DNA of 64,000 bases from Mycolicibacterium komanii (GCF_001050035.1 NZ_CVTA01000003.1:62001-126000); one strand, 5' to 3'. Shown: positions 20,046 through 29,609, counted from the stretch's first letter. The notes: generated from the letters alone by a model not told the origin. A program made the numbers and translations.

Positions 20046-22882
20046 GGCGGCTGGCGCTGTTCACGGTGCGGTGGCCGAAAACCGTACTGACGACGGTGAT
20101 CGTTCTACTAGCACTCGGAGTTGTTCTCGGCGGCAGCGTATCCGAGAAGCTCGGAGTAGCAGGATTCACCGATCCCACGACCGAGGCTGCTCGCGCCGAT
20201 GACTTCCTCGACCAGCACTTCGGCGCTACCCCCAATCTGGTGCTGCAAGTCGTTGCGCGAGACGACACCATCGACGACCCACGAGCCGTCGCCGTCGCGA
20301 ACCAAGCGCGACGGGCTGTAGAAGACGAAGAAACCGCGACGGTGATCGCCTCGTACACCGAACCTTCCGCCAACGACTTGCGCAGCCGCGACGGGGGGTC
20401 CGGTCTCATCCTCGTCCACGTGGCGGGAACCGCGGACGAGGCGGCGAGAGCCGCGAGCCGCATCATCGAAGATCTTCCGGCTGAGGACGCGTCCGTCGCC
20501 GTCCGAGCCGGAGGCACATTGGGCGTGCAGATCGAGACAGAGGAACGGGTCAATCACGATCTGGTGGTCAGCGAGAGCATCGCGCTGCCGCTTTCTCTGA
20601 TCGTGCTGATCATCGTCTTCGGAGGTGTCATCGCTGCGCTGCTACCCGTCGCCATCGGGATTACCTCGATCGTGTTGACGATGGTGGTGTTGTCGGGCTT
20701 GACCGCAGTCACCGACGTTTCCATCCATGCTTTGACTGTCGCCACAGCGTTCGGTCTGGGTCTGTCGATCGACTTCGGACTCCTGATGGTGTCGCGGTTT
20801 CGTGAGGAGCGCGCCAACGGTCGAGAACCTCAGGCGGCGATCGTCGCTACGGTCACCACCGCCGGACGCACCATCGTGTTCTCATCGGCGACCGTCACCG
20901 CAGCGATGACCGGCCTTCTCGTGTTTCCGGTGTACTTCGTACGCTCCGTCGGTCTGGCCGCGATCTCAGTCGTCATCTTGGCGGCGCTGAGCGCAGTCAT
21001 CGTGCTGCCGGCGCTCTTGATGTTGCTCGGCACTCGCGTCGACGCGCTGCGGGTCATTCGACGAAGAACACAAGTCTCCGCCGACTCGGCTTTCTGGCGT
21101 CGCTGCGCCGAGTCGGTGATCCGCAAGCCGCTCTGGTACGCCCTGCCCGTAGTCGGGGTGCTGCTGGCCCTGGGCGTTCCATTCCTGCATGTTGAACTCG
21201 CCACCCCGGACGAACGAGCGTTGCCGACGGACTCTAACGCACGCTTGCTCACCGAATCGCTGCGCCACGACTTCCCGGTCGACTTTTCGCAGGCCGTGAC
21301 CCTGGTGACCCCGACCGACGCTGAGGCGCTGACGCGACTCGCAGGCCCAGTCTCACAGGTGGACAACGTGATGCGAGTCGAAGGCCCGATTGGCGCATAC
21401 GAAGGCGGAGATCGCATCGCCACACCCTCGCAGCCCGCGCCCGGTGCCAGTTACGCCTTGGTTTATCTGTCGGTCGACGCGGAATCGCCTGCCGCTCAAC
21501 AGGTCGTGCGCGACATCCGCGCCCTGATCGGTGGCAATCAGATCGACGTCGGTGGGCCCACGGCCAACCTCATCGACAGCCGAGCCGCCATCGCGGCCCG
21601 CCTCCCCCTGGCTATCACGCTCATGGCGGGCGCCACATTTGTGCTGTTGTTTCTCTTCACCGGCAGCGTCGTCGTGCCCATCAAGGCACTTCTCCTCAAC
21701 GTGCTTGTGCTTTCCGCGGTCCTCGGCGTGATGGTGCTGATCTTCCAGGATGGACACCTTACGCCGTTACTCGACGTGACCCCTGCACCACTCAACCTGT
21801 CAATGGTTGTCCTGTTGTGCTGCATTGCATTCAGCCTATCGGTCGATTACGAGATCTTCCTTCTCAGCCGAATCAAAGAAGCGCGCGACAGCGGCATGTC
21901 GAATAACGATGCCATCGTGGCGGGGCTGGGCCGGGTTGGCCGGATCATCACCAGTGCAGCGATTGTGCTCACGATCACGCTGCTGTCGTTCGCCAACGGC
22001 CTGTCCTTCATGAAGATGTTCGGCATCGGCACAGCACTGGCCATCGTCATCGACGCCACGGTGATACGCGGTGTCGTGGTTCCCGCGTTCCTGCGCCTCG
22101 CGGGTGAACTGAATTGGTGGGCACCAGCGCCCTTGCGGCGGCTACACGCCCGGATCGGCTTGAGCGAAGCGTCAGTGGAACATGAGACCGCGCCGCCGAC
22201 GACTGCACCAGAACCGCACACAGTGAAACTCCCCCTTTCGACCGGGATGGACGACACGACCGTGCGCATCGCGGAGCGGCCCGAACCGGCCGTTCAGGTG
22301 GAAGTCCTTCCCGGTAATCACATCGTGGCCAATGCCGACGGGGCCGTCATCGTCGTCGCTCACCGTGATGCAGGGCCCCTCTCGACTAGATCGTCTGCCG
22401 GACAGGCTCTTTCGATGCTGTTGGAAACGGCGCGCGGTCGTCGACAGCTAGCGAGCGGCCTGTACGAGTTGACGGATGCGAATCGGTCGATGGCCGACTT
22501 CGCAGTGTTGATACCCAACGCCAGGACCATTGACCTGTACCTGTACGGCGCGGTGACCGCATGGCTCGACACCGGAGCAACTTCTCGGATCATCCGCGGA
22601 GCTCCGGGGAGGTTGCAGGTCCACCGTCAGATTCCGGTGGCCGTGGGAGCCACCAGCGTCACCGTCGATGAAGCGGGTAACAGGACACCTGTCGGAAGGC
22701 ACCGGACTGGCGTATACACGCTGACGGCGGGCACAGTGCCGGGTCGCGGTGTCGTCATCTGGACAGCTCCACCGGTTCGGGTCCGTCATGTGCCCTACGA
22801 CGAGGCGACCGACCGAGTCCGCCGGGCCCCTACGACAACGGTCGCCCGGACCCGTCCGATGCCGCGGGCCCGGGGCGTGTGA
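20039..22882 (+). CDS. MmpL-family RND transporter with extra C-terminal domain
   Basis: 947-aa inner-membrane lipid exporter of the MmpL class. It has TM1 (about 13-35), a periplasmic domain, TM2-6 (about 180-330), TM7 (about 368-390), a second periplasmic domain, and TM8-12 (about 522-690). The proton-relay positions are Asp245-Phe246 (LSIDFGL) and Asp603-Tyr604 (LSVDYEIF); the first pair has Phe where MmpL3-like proteins have Tyr. After TM12 about 260 further residues form a Pro/Thr linker and a soluble domain (about 745-925, VEVLPGNHIVANADGAVIVV, YLYGAVTAWLD). That domain resembles what I recall N-terminal to some mycobacterial FHA proteins. As last gene of the operon it is the predicted exporter of the product. 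Confidence 0.9.
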   Translation: MLRRLALFTVRWPKTVLTTVIVLLALGVVLGGSVSEKLGVAGFTDPTTEAARADDFLDQHFGATPNLVLQVVARDDTIDDPRAVAVANQARRAVEDEETATVIASYTEPSANDLRSRDGGSGLILVHVAGTADEAARAASRIIEDLPAEDASVAVRAGGTLGVQIETEERVNHDLVVSESIALPLSLIVLIIVFGGVIAALLPVAIGITSIVLTMVVLSGLTAVTDVSIHALTVATAFGLGLSIDFGLLMVSRFREERANGREPQAAIVATVTTAGRTIVFSSATVTAAMTGLLVFPVYFVRSVGLAAISVVILAALSAVIVLPALLMLLGTRVDALRVIRRRTQVSADSAFWRRCAESVIRKPLWYALPVVGVLLALGVPFLHVELATPDERALPTDSNARLLTESLRHDFPVDFSQAVTLVTPTDAEALTRLAGPVSQVDNVMRVEGPIGAYEGGDRIATPSQPAPGASYALVYLSVDAESPAAQQVVRDIRALIGGNQIDVGGPTANLIDSRAAIAARLPLAITLMAGATFVLLFLFTGSVVVPIKALLLNVLVLSAVLGVMVLIFQDGHLTPLLDVTPAPLNLSMVVLLCCIAFSLSVDYEIFLLSRIKEARDSGMSNNDAIVAGLGRVGRIITSAAIVLTITLLSFANGLSFMKMFGIGTALAIVIDATVIRGVVVPAFLRLAGELNWWAPAPLRRLHARIGLSEASVEHETAPPTTAPEPHTVKLPLSTGMDDTTVRIAERPEPAVQVEVLPGNHIVANADGAVIVVAHRDAGPLSTRSSAGQALSMLLETARGRRQLASGLYELTDANRSMADFAVLIPNARTIDLYLYGAVTAWLDTGATSRIIRGAPGRLQVHRQIPVAVGATSVTVDEAGNRTPVGRHRTGVYTLTAGTVPGRGVVIWTAPPVRVRHVPYDEATDRVRRAPTTTVARTRPMPRARGV

Positions 22883-22886
22883 CGCT

Positions 22887-23026
22887 GCTCAGGCGCTGTT
22901 GATCGGCCTGACTCCCCGCAGCGGGCAGTACCCCCACATCGCGGCTCGTTCCCACCCTTAGCGTCGTCAGGCGCTGTTGCTTGCGCGGCGCGGCGGGCGT
23001 CAGCACGTGGTACTGGACGGTCTCCT
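22887..23026. repeat. Diverged duplicate of the clpX 3' end (left copy)
   Basis: This non-coding 140 bp is colinear with 24447-24593. Shared blocks are TCAGGCG..GGCCTGACTCC (22889-22915 and 24449-24475), GCGGCTCG (22941 and 24481), GTCGTCAGGCG (22963 and 24507), TTGCGCGGC, and a final 26-bp block identical at 24 positions (23001-23026 and 24568-24593). In the right copy the last part is the coding end of clpX; here about 27 bp of it is deleted and no frame remains. The copy ends at the MFS stop codon. Confidence 0.75.
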
Positions 23027-24326
23027 AGATCCGCGATCCGGCGGTTTCAGGCAGCTTGACGGTGCAGATCAGGCTGACCGCCGCGAGCGCACCCATCATC
23101 ACCGCGACGGCCCATCCGCCGTACGAGTTGAGCAGGGTCGGCGAGATCACGGGCGGCAGCGCACCGCCGATGACGGCGCCGAACGTGTGCGCCAGCGCGG
23201 CGCCGGTGTAGCGGTACTGCGGCGCGAAGATCTCCGGCAGGAACGCTGCCAGCGGCCCCATGCACACACCGATCAGCGCGTAGGTCGCCACGATCGCAAC
23301 ACCGAACACCAGCCGATTTCCGTTCTGCACCAACGGAAACAGCACGAACGACCACGGCACCGCGATCGCGAACCCGACCGTGACGACGCGTTTGCGCCCG
23401 TAGGTGTCGCTGAGCGTCGCCGCCGCGATCACGACCAGCACCTGACACAGTCCGCCGATCACGCCGACGAGCAACACCAGGTTCGTCGAGTAGTCCAGGT
23501 GGTCGGCGGCATAGTGCGTGAAGAACGTGCTGGCCTGAAAGACGAGCATCGGGGCGCACACGGCGACGCCCGACGCCAGCAGCATCTGGCGGCCCTGGCG
23601 CCGCAGCAGCGCCGAGATGGGGGTCGCCGGCTCGACGGATTCCTCGTCGAGCGCCGGGGAGTCCTCCACGCGCAGCCGGATGTAGAGCGCGGTCGCGATC
23701 AGCACCGCCGACAGCAGGAACGGGATGCGCCACCCCCACTGCAGGAACGCGTCGTTGTACGAGCCGAAGCCGAAGTGCACCAGCAGGAACACCACATTCG
23801 CCAGTACCACCGCGGTGCCGAGGCCCAGCTGGGTGAACATCCCGTAGAACCCCCGCCGGTGCGCCGGGGCGTTCTCGGCGCTGAGCAGCACCGCCCCGGC
23901 CCACTCACCGCCGACCGCGAAGCCCTGGATCAGCCGCATGGTGATGAGCAGCAGCGGTGCGGCGATGCCGATCGACGCCGTGCTGGGGATCAGGCCGACG
24001 CCGACGGTCGCGATGCCCATCAGCAGCAGCGTCATCACCAGCGTCTGCTTGCGGCCGATCCGGTCGCCGAAGTGACCGAACACCGCCGCGCCCACCGGGC
24101 GGGCAAGGAACGCCGCGGCAAAGGCGCCCAGCGCGGCCGTCGTCGCCATCACGTGACCCAGATCGGGGAAGAACACCGCCGGGAACACCAGCGCTGCCGC
24201 GGTGCCGTAGATGAAGAAGTCGTAGAACTCGATGGCCGAGCCGACATAGCTGGCGATCGAGATGCGTCGCAGCGACGGGGGCGCAGGGGTAACCGCTGTA
24301 ACCGAAGTCATGTCGACGATGTTCAC
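23025..24326 (-). CDS. MFS transporter, metabolite:H+ symporter (MHS/ShiA-ProP-like)
   Basis: 433-aa inner-membrane secondary transporter with 12 predicted helices. SAIEFYDFFIYGTAAALVFP at the N terminus, the motif-A loop GHFGDRIGRKQ between TM2 and TM3, and MRLIQGFAVGGEWAGAVLL identify the MHS subfamily, which takes up dicarboxylates, shikimate, betaine or similar compounds with protons. The GTG at 24326 is used; the ATG at 24311 is an alternative. The gene is bracketed by two copies of the clpX 3' end. A transporter gene also sits at this place in M. tuberculosis (recalled Rv2456c), but I cannot say whether it is orthologous. Confidence 0.85.
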   Translation of the reverse strand: MNIVDMTSVTAVTPAPPSLRRISIASYVGSAIEFYDFFIYGTAAALVFPAVFFPDLGHVMATTAALGAFAAAFLARPVGAAVFGHFGDRIGRKQTLVMTLLLMGIATVGVGLIPSTASIGIAAPLLLITMRLIQGFAVGGEWAGAVLLSAENAPAHRRGFYGMFTQLGLGTAVVLANVVFLLVHFGFGSYNDAFLQWGWRIPFLLSAVLIATALYIRLRVEDSPALDEESVEPATPISALLRRQGRQMLLASGVAVCAPMLVFQASTFFTHYAADHLDYSTNLVLLVGVIGGLCQVLVVIAAATLSDTYGRKRVVTVGFAIAVPWSFVLFPLVQNGNRLVFGVAIVATYALIGVCMGPLAAFLPEIFAPQYRYTGAALAHTFGAVIGGALPPVISPTLLNSYGGWAVAVMMGALAAVSLICTVKLPETAGSRI

Positions 24327-24431
24327 AGCGCCGACGCGCGAACTCCTCGGCGAATCGGAGGATTACCGGGTGGAATCCGTTGTCCCCCGATCGGCGGACC
24401 GCACGACTGCAGCCCGATTAGTGCGAGAACA

Positions 24432-24518
24432 TCGCCGCTTGATCGTCGTCAGGCGGTAGTTAATGGCCTGACTCCTCAACGCGGCTCGCACGCTCGCCGC
24501 TTGATCGTCGTCAGGCGG
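24432..24518. repeat. 25-bp exact direct repeat at the clpX stop codon
   Basis: 24432-24456 and 24494-24518 are identical over 25 bp. The second copy spans the clpX stop codon. Together with 22887-23026 they show repeated duplication of the clpX terminus. Confidence 0.8.
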
Positions 24519-25791
24519 ACTTGTCGCGGCGCTCCGGCCGCGACGGCTTGCGCGGCACGATGGTCGGCAGCACGTTGTCCTGGACGGTCTCCTTGGTGAC
24601 GACCACCTTGGCGACGTCGTCGCGGCTCGGGATGTCGTACATCACCGGCAGCAGGACTTCCTCCATGATGGCCCGCAGACCGCGAGCGCCGGTGCCGCGA
24701 TGGATGGCCTGATCGGCGATCGCTTCCAGGGCCTCGTCGGTGAATTCGAGCTCCACGCCGTCCATCTCGAACAGGCGGGTGTACTGCTTCACCAACGCGT
24801 TCTTGGGCTTGGACAGGATCTGCACGAGCGAGTCCTTGTCCAGGTTGGTCACCGACGCCACGACGGGCAGGCGGCCGATGAACTCCGGGATCAGCCCGAA
24901 CTTGATCAGGTCTTCGGGCATGACCTCGGCGAAGTGGTCCTGGGTGTCGATCTCGGCCTTCGAGTGCACCTCGGCGCCGAAGCCCAGTCCGCGCTTGCCG
25001 ACACGGTCGGAGACGATCTTCTCCAGACCCGCGAACGCGCCCGCGACGATGAACAGCACGTTGGTCGTGTCGATCTGGATGAACTCCTGGTGCGGGTGCT
25101 TGCGACCGCCCTGCGGGGGCACCGACGCCTGCGTGCCCTCCAGGATCTTCAGCAAAGCCTGCTGCACACCCTCACCGGAGACGTCGCGGGTGATCGACGG
25201 GTTCTCGCTCTTGCGGGCGATCTTGTCGACCTCGTCGATGTAGATGATGCCCGTCTCGGCGCGTTTGACGTCGTAGTCGGCCGCCTGAATCAGCTTGAGC
25301 AGAATGTTCTCGACATCCTCGCCGACGTATCCGGCTTCGGTCAGCGCGGTGGCGTCGGCGATGGCGAACGGGACATTGAGCATCTTGGCCAAGGTCTGCG
25401 CCAGGTAGGTCTTGCCGCAACCGGTCGGCCCGAGCATCAAGATGTTGGACTTGGCCAGTTCGACGGGCTCGGCACGCGAATCGCGGGTCTTCTCCCCCGC
25501 CTGGATCCGCTTGTAGTGGTTGTAGACCGCGACCGCGAGAGTGCGCTTGGCGGCGTCCTGCCCGATGACGTAACCCTCGAGGAAATCGCGGATTTCGGCC
25601 GGCTTAGGCAGTTCGTCGAGTTTTACGTCGTCCGCGTCGGCGAGTTCCTCTTCGATGATCTCGTTGCAGAGATCGATGCACTCGTCGCAGATATAGACGC
25701 CCGGACCCGCAATGAGCTTCTTAACCTGCTTTTGACTCTTGCCGCAGAACGAGCACTTCAGCAGGTCACCGCCGTCTCCAATGCGCGCCAT
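24511..25791 (-). CDS. clpX: ATP-dependent Clp protease ATP-binding subunit ClpX
   Basis: 426-aa AAA+ unfoldase that feeds substrates to ClpP1P2. The N-terminal zinc domain has Cys13/Cys16/Cys35/Cys38. Walker A is GPTGCGKT (121-128), Walker B is IIYIDEVDK with Asp186-Glu187, the pore loop is GYVG (154-157), and the ClpP-docking loop carries LGF in RGLGFGAEV. Length and start are normal. Unlike M. tuberculosis, where genes such as mmuM separate clpX from clpP2 (recalled), only one small secreted-protein gene intervenes here. The 3' end is duplicated downstream. Confidence 0.97.
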   Translation of the reverse strand: MARIGDGGDLLKCSFCGKSQKQVKKLIAGPGVYICDECIDLCNEIIEEELADADDVKLDELPKPAEIRDFLEGYVIGQDAAKRTLAVAVYNHYKRIQAGEKTRDSRAEPVELAKSNILMLGPTGCGKTYLAQTLAKMLNVPFAIADATALTEAGYVGEDVENILLKLIQAADYDVKRAETGIIYIDEVDKIARKSENPSITRDVSGEGVQQALLKILEGTQASVPPQGGRKHPHQEFIQIDTTNVLFIVAGAFAGLEKIVSDRVGKRGLGFGAEVHSKAEIDTQDHFAEVMPEDLIKFGLIPEFIGRLPVVASVTNLDKDSLVQILSKPKNALVKQYTRLFEMDGVELEFTDEALEAIADQAIHRGTGARGLRAIMEEVLLPVMYDIPSRDDVAKVVVTKETVQDNVLPTIVPRKPSRPERRDKSA

Positions 25792-26084
25792 GGTGGTGGG
25801 GTCCTACTTTCCTCGCAGCCGGTGAAGCTTCTTTTCTGTGGTTGCCTCGGGTGGTGAACCCGACGCTACCCGTTTGTTCCCGCGCGAGGCGACCGATAAA
25901 GCCGAATCGCGCCAGTGGTATTCATCTGTGTTCGCGCCAACATATCGTCTGATCACCCTCGGACCCCAGCGAACGCGCCGCCGTGTCTCTGGCGTGTCGT
26001 CGCCGTGACCGGACCGAGAGCCCGTCGGCACCCAAAGTACCCGTATCTCGGCGCCGTGCACGGCGCCGGCCGACTCCGTCGACT

Positions 26085-26408
26085 CTAACGGCGCCCGGGT
26101 CCGGCGGGGCCCGGCCCGGCCGGTCCCGGCCCAGCGGGCCCCGGCCCGACGGGACCCGGGCCGGCGGGGCCCACCACTCCTCCGACACCGACGGGGCCCG
26201 CGGGGCCCACCACCGGTGCCGGGTTCAGATACACATTGACGTCATTGGGGACGCACTGATCCGTGTACACGTCCCAGTACGTGCCCGCGGGACATGCCGG
26301 TTCCTGGGCTTGGCCGAGCGCGGGTGACGCGACGGAAGCCAGGCCCCAGACCGCGGCCGTCGCCGCCAATGTCGCCATCGCCGAGCGTGCTCGCAACCCC
26401 ACCGTCAT
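26085..26408 (-). CDS. Small secreted Pro/Gly-rich protein
   Basis: 107 aa, function unknown. The signal peptide (about 1-33, ATLAATAAVWGLASVASPALG, cleavage near ALGQA) is followed by a short segment with two cysteines (EPACPAGTYWDVYTDQCVP, likely a disulfide) and a low-complexity tail of GPAGP-type repeats. The ATG at 26408 has an excellent GGGGAGG ribosome site 7 nt away; the longer frame upstream lacks one. The repeats resemble collagen-like or elastin-like tails of mycobacterial exported proteins. Confidence 0.75.
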   Translation of the reverse strand: MTVGLRARSAMATLAATAAVWGLASVASPALGQAQEPACPAGTYWDVYTDQCVPNDVNVYLNPAPVVGPAGPVGVGGVVGPAGPGPVGPGPAGPGPAGPGPAGPGRR

Positions 26409-26499
26409 CGCAGACCTCCCCTGCCGTCCCCTGGTGTGCAGACAGCGTGCCACGCGGGAAGAGGTCGCAGACCCCGTTTCGCGCGGTTGGGAGCCGTGG

Positions 26500-27159
26500 T
26501 CAGGCGGTCTGAGCCGACAGCTTGCGGTACTCCAGAACGGTGTCGATGACGCCGTACTCCTTGGCCTCATCGGCGGTCAGGATCTTGTCGCGGTCGGTGT
26601 CCTTGCGGATCTGCTCGGGGGTCCGGCCGGTGTGACGGGCCAGCGTCACCTCCATCAGCGTGCGCATCCGCTCGATCTCCTTGGCCTGGATCTCCAGGTC
26701 GGAGAACTGACCCTGGATGACACCGGCCAGCGCGGGCTGGTGAATCAGCACGCGGGCGTTCGGCAGCGCCATGCGCTTACCGGGCGTACCTGCCGCCAGC
26801 AACACCGCCGCCGCCGAGGCCGCCTGCCCGAGACACACCGTCTGGATGTCGGCGCGCACGTATTGCATGGTGTCGTAGATCGCCATCAGCGAGGTGAACG
26901 AGCCGCCGGGCGAGTTGATGTACATCGTGATGTCGCGGTCGGGATCGAGCGACTCGAGCACCAGCAGCTGCGCCATGATGTCGTTCGCCGACGCGTCGTC
27001 GACCTGCACGCCGAGGAAGATGATGCGTTCCTCGAAGAGCTTGTTGTACGGGTTGGACTCCTTGACGCCGAAGCTGGAGTGCTCGATGAACGACGGCAGG
27101 ATGTAGCGAGCCTGGGGCTGCACGCGGGCGTCCAGGGACGGATGAATGTGATCGGTCAT
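26500..27159 (-). CDS. clpP2: ATP-dependent Clp protease proteolytic subunit ClpP2
   Basis: 219-aa serine protease subunit forming the mixed ClpP1P2 tetradecamer essential in mycobacteria. The triad is Ser115 (GQAASAAAV), His140 (VLIHQP) and Asp191 (DTDRDKIL). The ATG at 27159 overlaps the clpP1 stop (ATGA), so the two are co-translated. An N-terminal propeptide of about 12-15 residues is expected to be removed. The longer frame upstream lies within clpP1 and is rejected. Confidence 0.97.
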   Translation of the reverse strand: MTDHIHPSLDARVQPQARYILPSFIEHSSFGVKESNPYNKLFEERIIFLGVQVDDASANDIMAQLLVLESLDPDRDITMYINSPGGSFTSLMAIYDTMQYVRADIQTVCLGQAASAAAVLLAAGTPGKRMALPNARVLIHQPALAGVIQGQFSDLEIQAKEIERMRTLMEVTLARHTGRTPEQIRKDTDRDKILTADEAKEYGVIDTVLEYRKLSAQTA

Positions 27160-27767
27160 TTGTCTAGTCCTGCTCCCGGTCCTGAGCCGTTGACGCTCGC
27201 GCTGGTGATGATGTGGTCGACGAAGCCGTACTCGAGGGCCTCCTGCGCGGTGAACCAGCGGTCGCGGTCGGAGTCCGCTTCGATCCGCTCGATCGGCTGC
27301 CCGGTGAACTCGGCGTTCAGCCGGAACATCTCCTTCTTGATCACCGCGAACTGCTCGGCCTGGATGGCGATGTCGGCCGCGCTGCCGGTGACGCCGCCCA
27401 ACGGCTGGTGCATCAGGATGCGCGCGTGCGGCAGCGCGTAGCGCTTGCCCTTCGTACCTGCGGCAAGCAGGAACTCGCCCATCGAGGCGGCCATGCCCAT
27501 CGCGTAGGTGGCGATGTCGCACGGCGCGAGCACCATGGTGTCGTAGACCGCCATGCCGGCGCTGATGGAGCCACCGGGCGAGTTGATGTAGAGGTGGATG
27601 TCCTTGGTGGGATCCTCGGCCGACAGCAGCAGAATCTGCGCGCAGAGCTTGTTGGCGATGTCGTCATCGACCTGTGAGCCCAGGAAGATGATCCGCTCCG
27701 CCAGCAACCGCTCATAGACCGAGTCGACAAGGTTGAGGCCTTGCGAGGCGCCACGCATGTGGGTCAC
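27156..27767 (-). CDS. clpP1: ATP-dependent Clp protease proteolytic subunit ClpP1
   Basis: 203-aa partner of ClpP2. The triad is Ser95 ([10 protein letters not shown]), His120 (ILMHQPLGG) and Asp169 (DSDRDRW). I chose the GTG at 27767 ([22 protein letters not shown]), which matches the known short N terminus of mycobacterial ClpP1; the frame is open to a TTG at 27818, which would add 17 residues without homology. A ClgR box lies 88 bp upstream of the start. It is followed by clpP2 with a 4-bp overlap. Confidence 0.95.
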   Translation of the reverse strand: MTHMRGASQGLNLVDSVYERLLAERIIFLGSQVDDDIANKLCAQILLLSAEDPTKDIHLYINSPGGSISAGMAVYDTMVLAPCDIATYAMGMAASMGEFLLAAGTKGKRYALPHARILMHQPLGGVTGSAADIAIQAEQFAVIKKEMFRLNAEFTGQPIERIEADSDRDRWFTAQEALEYGFVDHIITSASVNGSGPGAGLDK

Positions 27768-27854
27768 GACTGGATACCTGCTTTCTTCAAGAGCTTGATA
27801 CTCACCGACACTAGCCAACCCACGCGGGCGTGCAGTCCCTAGACGGGCCGCGTT

Positions 27855-27865
27855 CGCTCACAGCG
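27855..27865 (-). promoter_or_regulatory. ClgR box controlling clpP1-clpP2
   Basis: CGCTCACAGCG fits the actinobacterial ClgR core CGCYNANRGCG exactly, preceded by T and followed by T as in the extended motif. It lies directly after the tig stop and 88 bp before the clpP1 start. ClgR is the known activator of clp genes in Corynebacterium, Streptomyces and Mycobacterium, so the site is expected. Confidence 0.75.
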
Positions 27866-29269
27866 TCACTTCGCGTCGGCCGACTCCTCGTCAGCTTCGG
27901 GCTCGGCGGGCTCCGAGGCCTCGTCGGCAGCTTCCTCGGTCTGCGCGTCGGCGCGGCCGAAGAACTCCGTGGTGTCGATCACGTTGCCGTCGGAGTCGGT
28001 GACGTTGGCGCCCTCGACGATCGCGGCGAGCGCCAGCCCGCGACGCACATCGGCGAACAGCGCGGGCAGCTGATTGTTCTGCTGCAACGACTGGATCAGC
28101 TGCTGCGGCTGCAGGCCGTACTGCTGCGACATCAGCATCAGGCGCTCAGTGATGTCGTTCTGACCGACCTGGACGTCGAGCTTGTCGGCGATCGCGTCGA
28201 CGAGCAGCTGCGTCTTGACCGCCTTCTCCGCATTGCTGCGGTTGTCGGCGTCGAACTGCTCACGGCTGCTGCCCTGGGCCTCCAGGGCCTCGGCGAGGCG
28301 TTCCTCGTCATGGTCGAGTCCGTGGATCGCGTTGTGCAGCGCGTCGTCGATCTGGGCCTGCACCACGTTCTCCGGCAGCGGCACCTCGACCTGCTCGAGC
28401 AACGTCTCGAGCACCTTGTCGCGAATCTGCTCGGCCTGCTGCACGCGCTTGGTCCGGCGAACCTGCTCGACGAGCGACTCCTTGAGCTTCTCGATGGTAT
28501 CGAATTCGCTTGCCAGCTGGGCGAATTCGTCGTCGGGCTCGGGCAGCTCGCGCTCCTTGACCGACTTCACGGTGACGGTCACCTGGGCGTCCTCGCCGGC
28601 ATGCTCACCGGCGGCCAGCTTGGTGGTGAAGACGCGGGTCTCTCCCTCCTTGAGGCCGACGATCGCCTCGTCGAGGCCGTCGATCAGCTGGCCGGAGCCG
28701 ACCTCATGGGACAAGCCCTCGGTGGCCGCGTCGGGTAGTTCCTTGCCGTCCACGGTGGCCGACAGGTCGATGGAGACGAAGTCGCCGTTCTCGGCGGCGC
28801 GCTCGACACCCTTGAGCGTTCCGAAGCGGGCGCGCAGGGACTGCAGTTCGGCGTCGACCTCTTCGTCGGTGACCTCGATGGGGTCGACGGTCACTGTCAG
28901 CGTCGACAGGTCGGGCAGCTCGATCTCGGGGCGGATGTCGACCTCGGCCGTGAACGTGAGGTCCTGGCCGTACTCCTTGTTGGTGATCTCGATGTCGGGC
29001 TGGCCCAGTGGCTGCACCTCGGAGCTCGTCACCGCCTCGCTGTAGCGGCCGGGAAGGGCGTCACTGACGACCTGGTCGAGCATCGCCTCGCGGCCGACGC
29101 GCGCCTCGAGCAGCTTGCGCGGCGCCTTCCCGGGACGGAAGCCGGGCAGCCGGACCTGCTTGGCCAGCTGCGCGAACGCGCGGTCGAAGTCGGGTTCGAG
29201 CTCAGTGAAGGGCACCTCCACGTTGATGCGAACCCGGGTCGGGCTCAACTTCTCGACGGTGCTCTTCAC
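27866..29269 (-). CDS. tig: Trigger factor
   Basis: Ribosome-associated folding chaperone, 467 aa. The N-terminal ribosome-binding domain carries the signature [17 protein letters not shown] (about residues 43-59), followed by the FKBP-like prolyl isomerase domain (about 155-240) and the C-terminal helical arms. The tail is acidic (Glu/Asp/Ala), usual in mycobacteria. The GTG at 29269 has AAGGAG 6-7 nt upstream; the longer frame runs through tRNA-Pro and is false. It is upstream of clpP1 but separated by the ClgR-controlled promoter. Confidence 0.96.
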   Translation of the reverse strand: MKSTVEKLSPTRVRINVEVPFTELEPDFDRAFAQLAKQVRLPGFRPGKAPRKLLEARVGREAMLDQVVSDALPGRYSEAVTSSEVQPLGQPDIEITNKEYGQDLTFTAEVDIRPEIELPDLSTLTVTVDPIEVTDEEVDAELQSLRARFGTLKGVERAAENGDFVSIDLSATVDGKELPDAATEGLSHEVGSGQLIDGLDEAIVGLKEGETRVFTTKLAAGEHAGEDAQVTVTVKSVKERELPEPDDEFAQLASEFDTIEKLKESLVEQVRRTKRVQQAEQIRDKVLETLLEQVEVPLPENVVQAQIDDALHNAIHGLDHDEERLAEALEAQGSSREQFDADNRSNAEKAVKTQLLVDAIADKLDVQVGQNDITERLMLMSQQYGLQPQQLIQSLQQNNQLPALFADVRRGLALAAIVEGANVTDSDGNVIDTTEFFGRADAQTEEAADEASEPAEPEADEESADAK

Positions 29270-29307
29270 GATCTGCTCCTTGTTGTTCTGGTCGGCCGAT
29301 GTCGCAG

Positions 29308-29381
29308 TCGGGGTGACAGGATTTGAACCTGCGGCCTTCCGCTCCCAAAGCGGATGCGCTACCAAGCTGCGCTACACCCCG
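29308..29381 (-). tRNA. tRNA-Pro(TGG)
   Basis: A full cloverleaf can be folded. The acceptor CGGGGTG/CACCCCG has discriminator A, the D arm GCGC, the anticodon stem TCCGC/GCGGA with loop TTTGGGA (anticodon TGG), a 5-nt variable region, and the T arm GCAGG TTCAAAT CCTGT. 74 nt, CCA not encoded. It lies just upstream of tig. Confidence 0.95.
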
Positions 29382-29538
29382 TGTCCTGCTCGTCGCGTTG
29401 ACGCTTGAGTGCTGCGCCCGCGCGGATCGTTCCACGAAAACATGGAACGACCACGCGAGATACTACGGGCTGGACACGCGAAGCCTTCAATTGGATTTGA
29501 TTTGGCTGCCGCCGGTACGATCTGGTCTTGCTGTACAT

Positions 29539-29609
29539 GCGGGCGTAGCTCAATGGTAGAGCCCTAGTCTTCCAAACTAGCTACGCGGGTTCGATTCCCG
29601 TCGCCCGCT
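29539..29609 (+). tRNA. tRNA-Gly(TCC), integration target
   Basis: Intact 71-nt cloverleaf with GCGGGCG/CGCCCGC acceptor, anticodon loop CTTCCAA (anticodon TCC) on a CTAGT/ACTAG stem, and T loop TTCGATT. CCA is encoded at 29610-29612. Bases 29569-29612, from the anticodon loop to the CCA, are duplicated exactly at 32291-32334, so an element has integrated at its 3' half and restored the gene. Confidence 0.96.

Noticed and set aside
27866..29365. 499-aa version of trigger factor
   Set aside because: The N-terminal 32 residues are translated from tRNA-Pro and its flank; the GTG at 29269 has the ribosome site.
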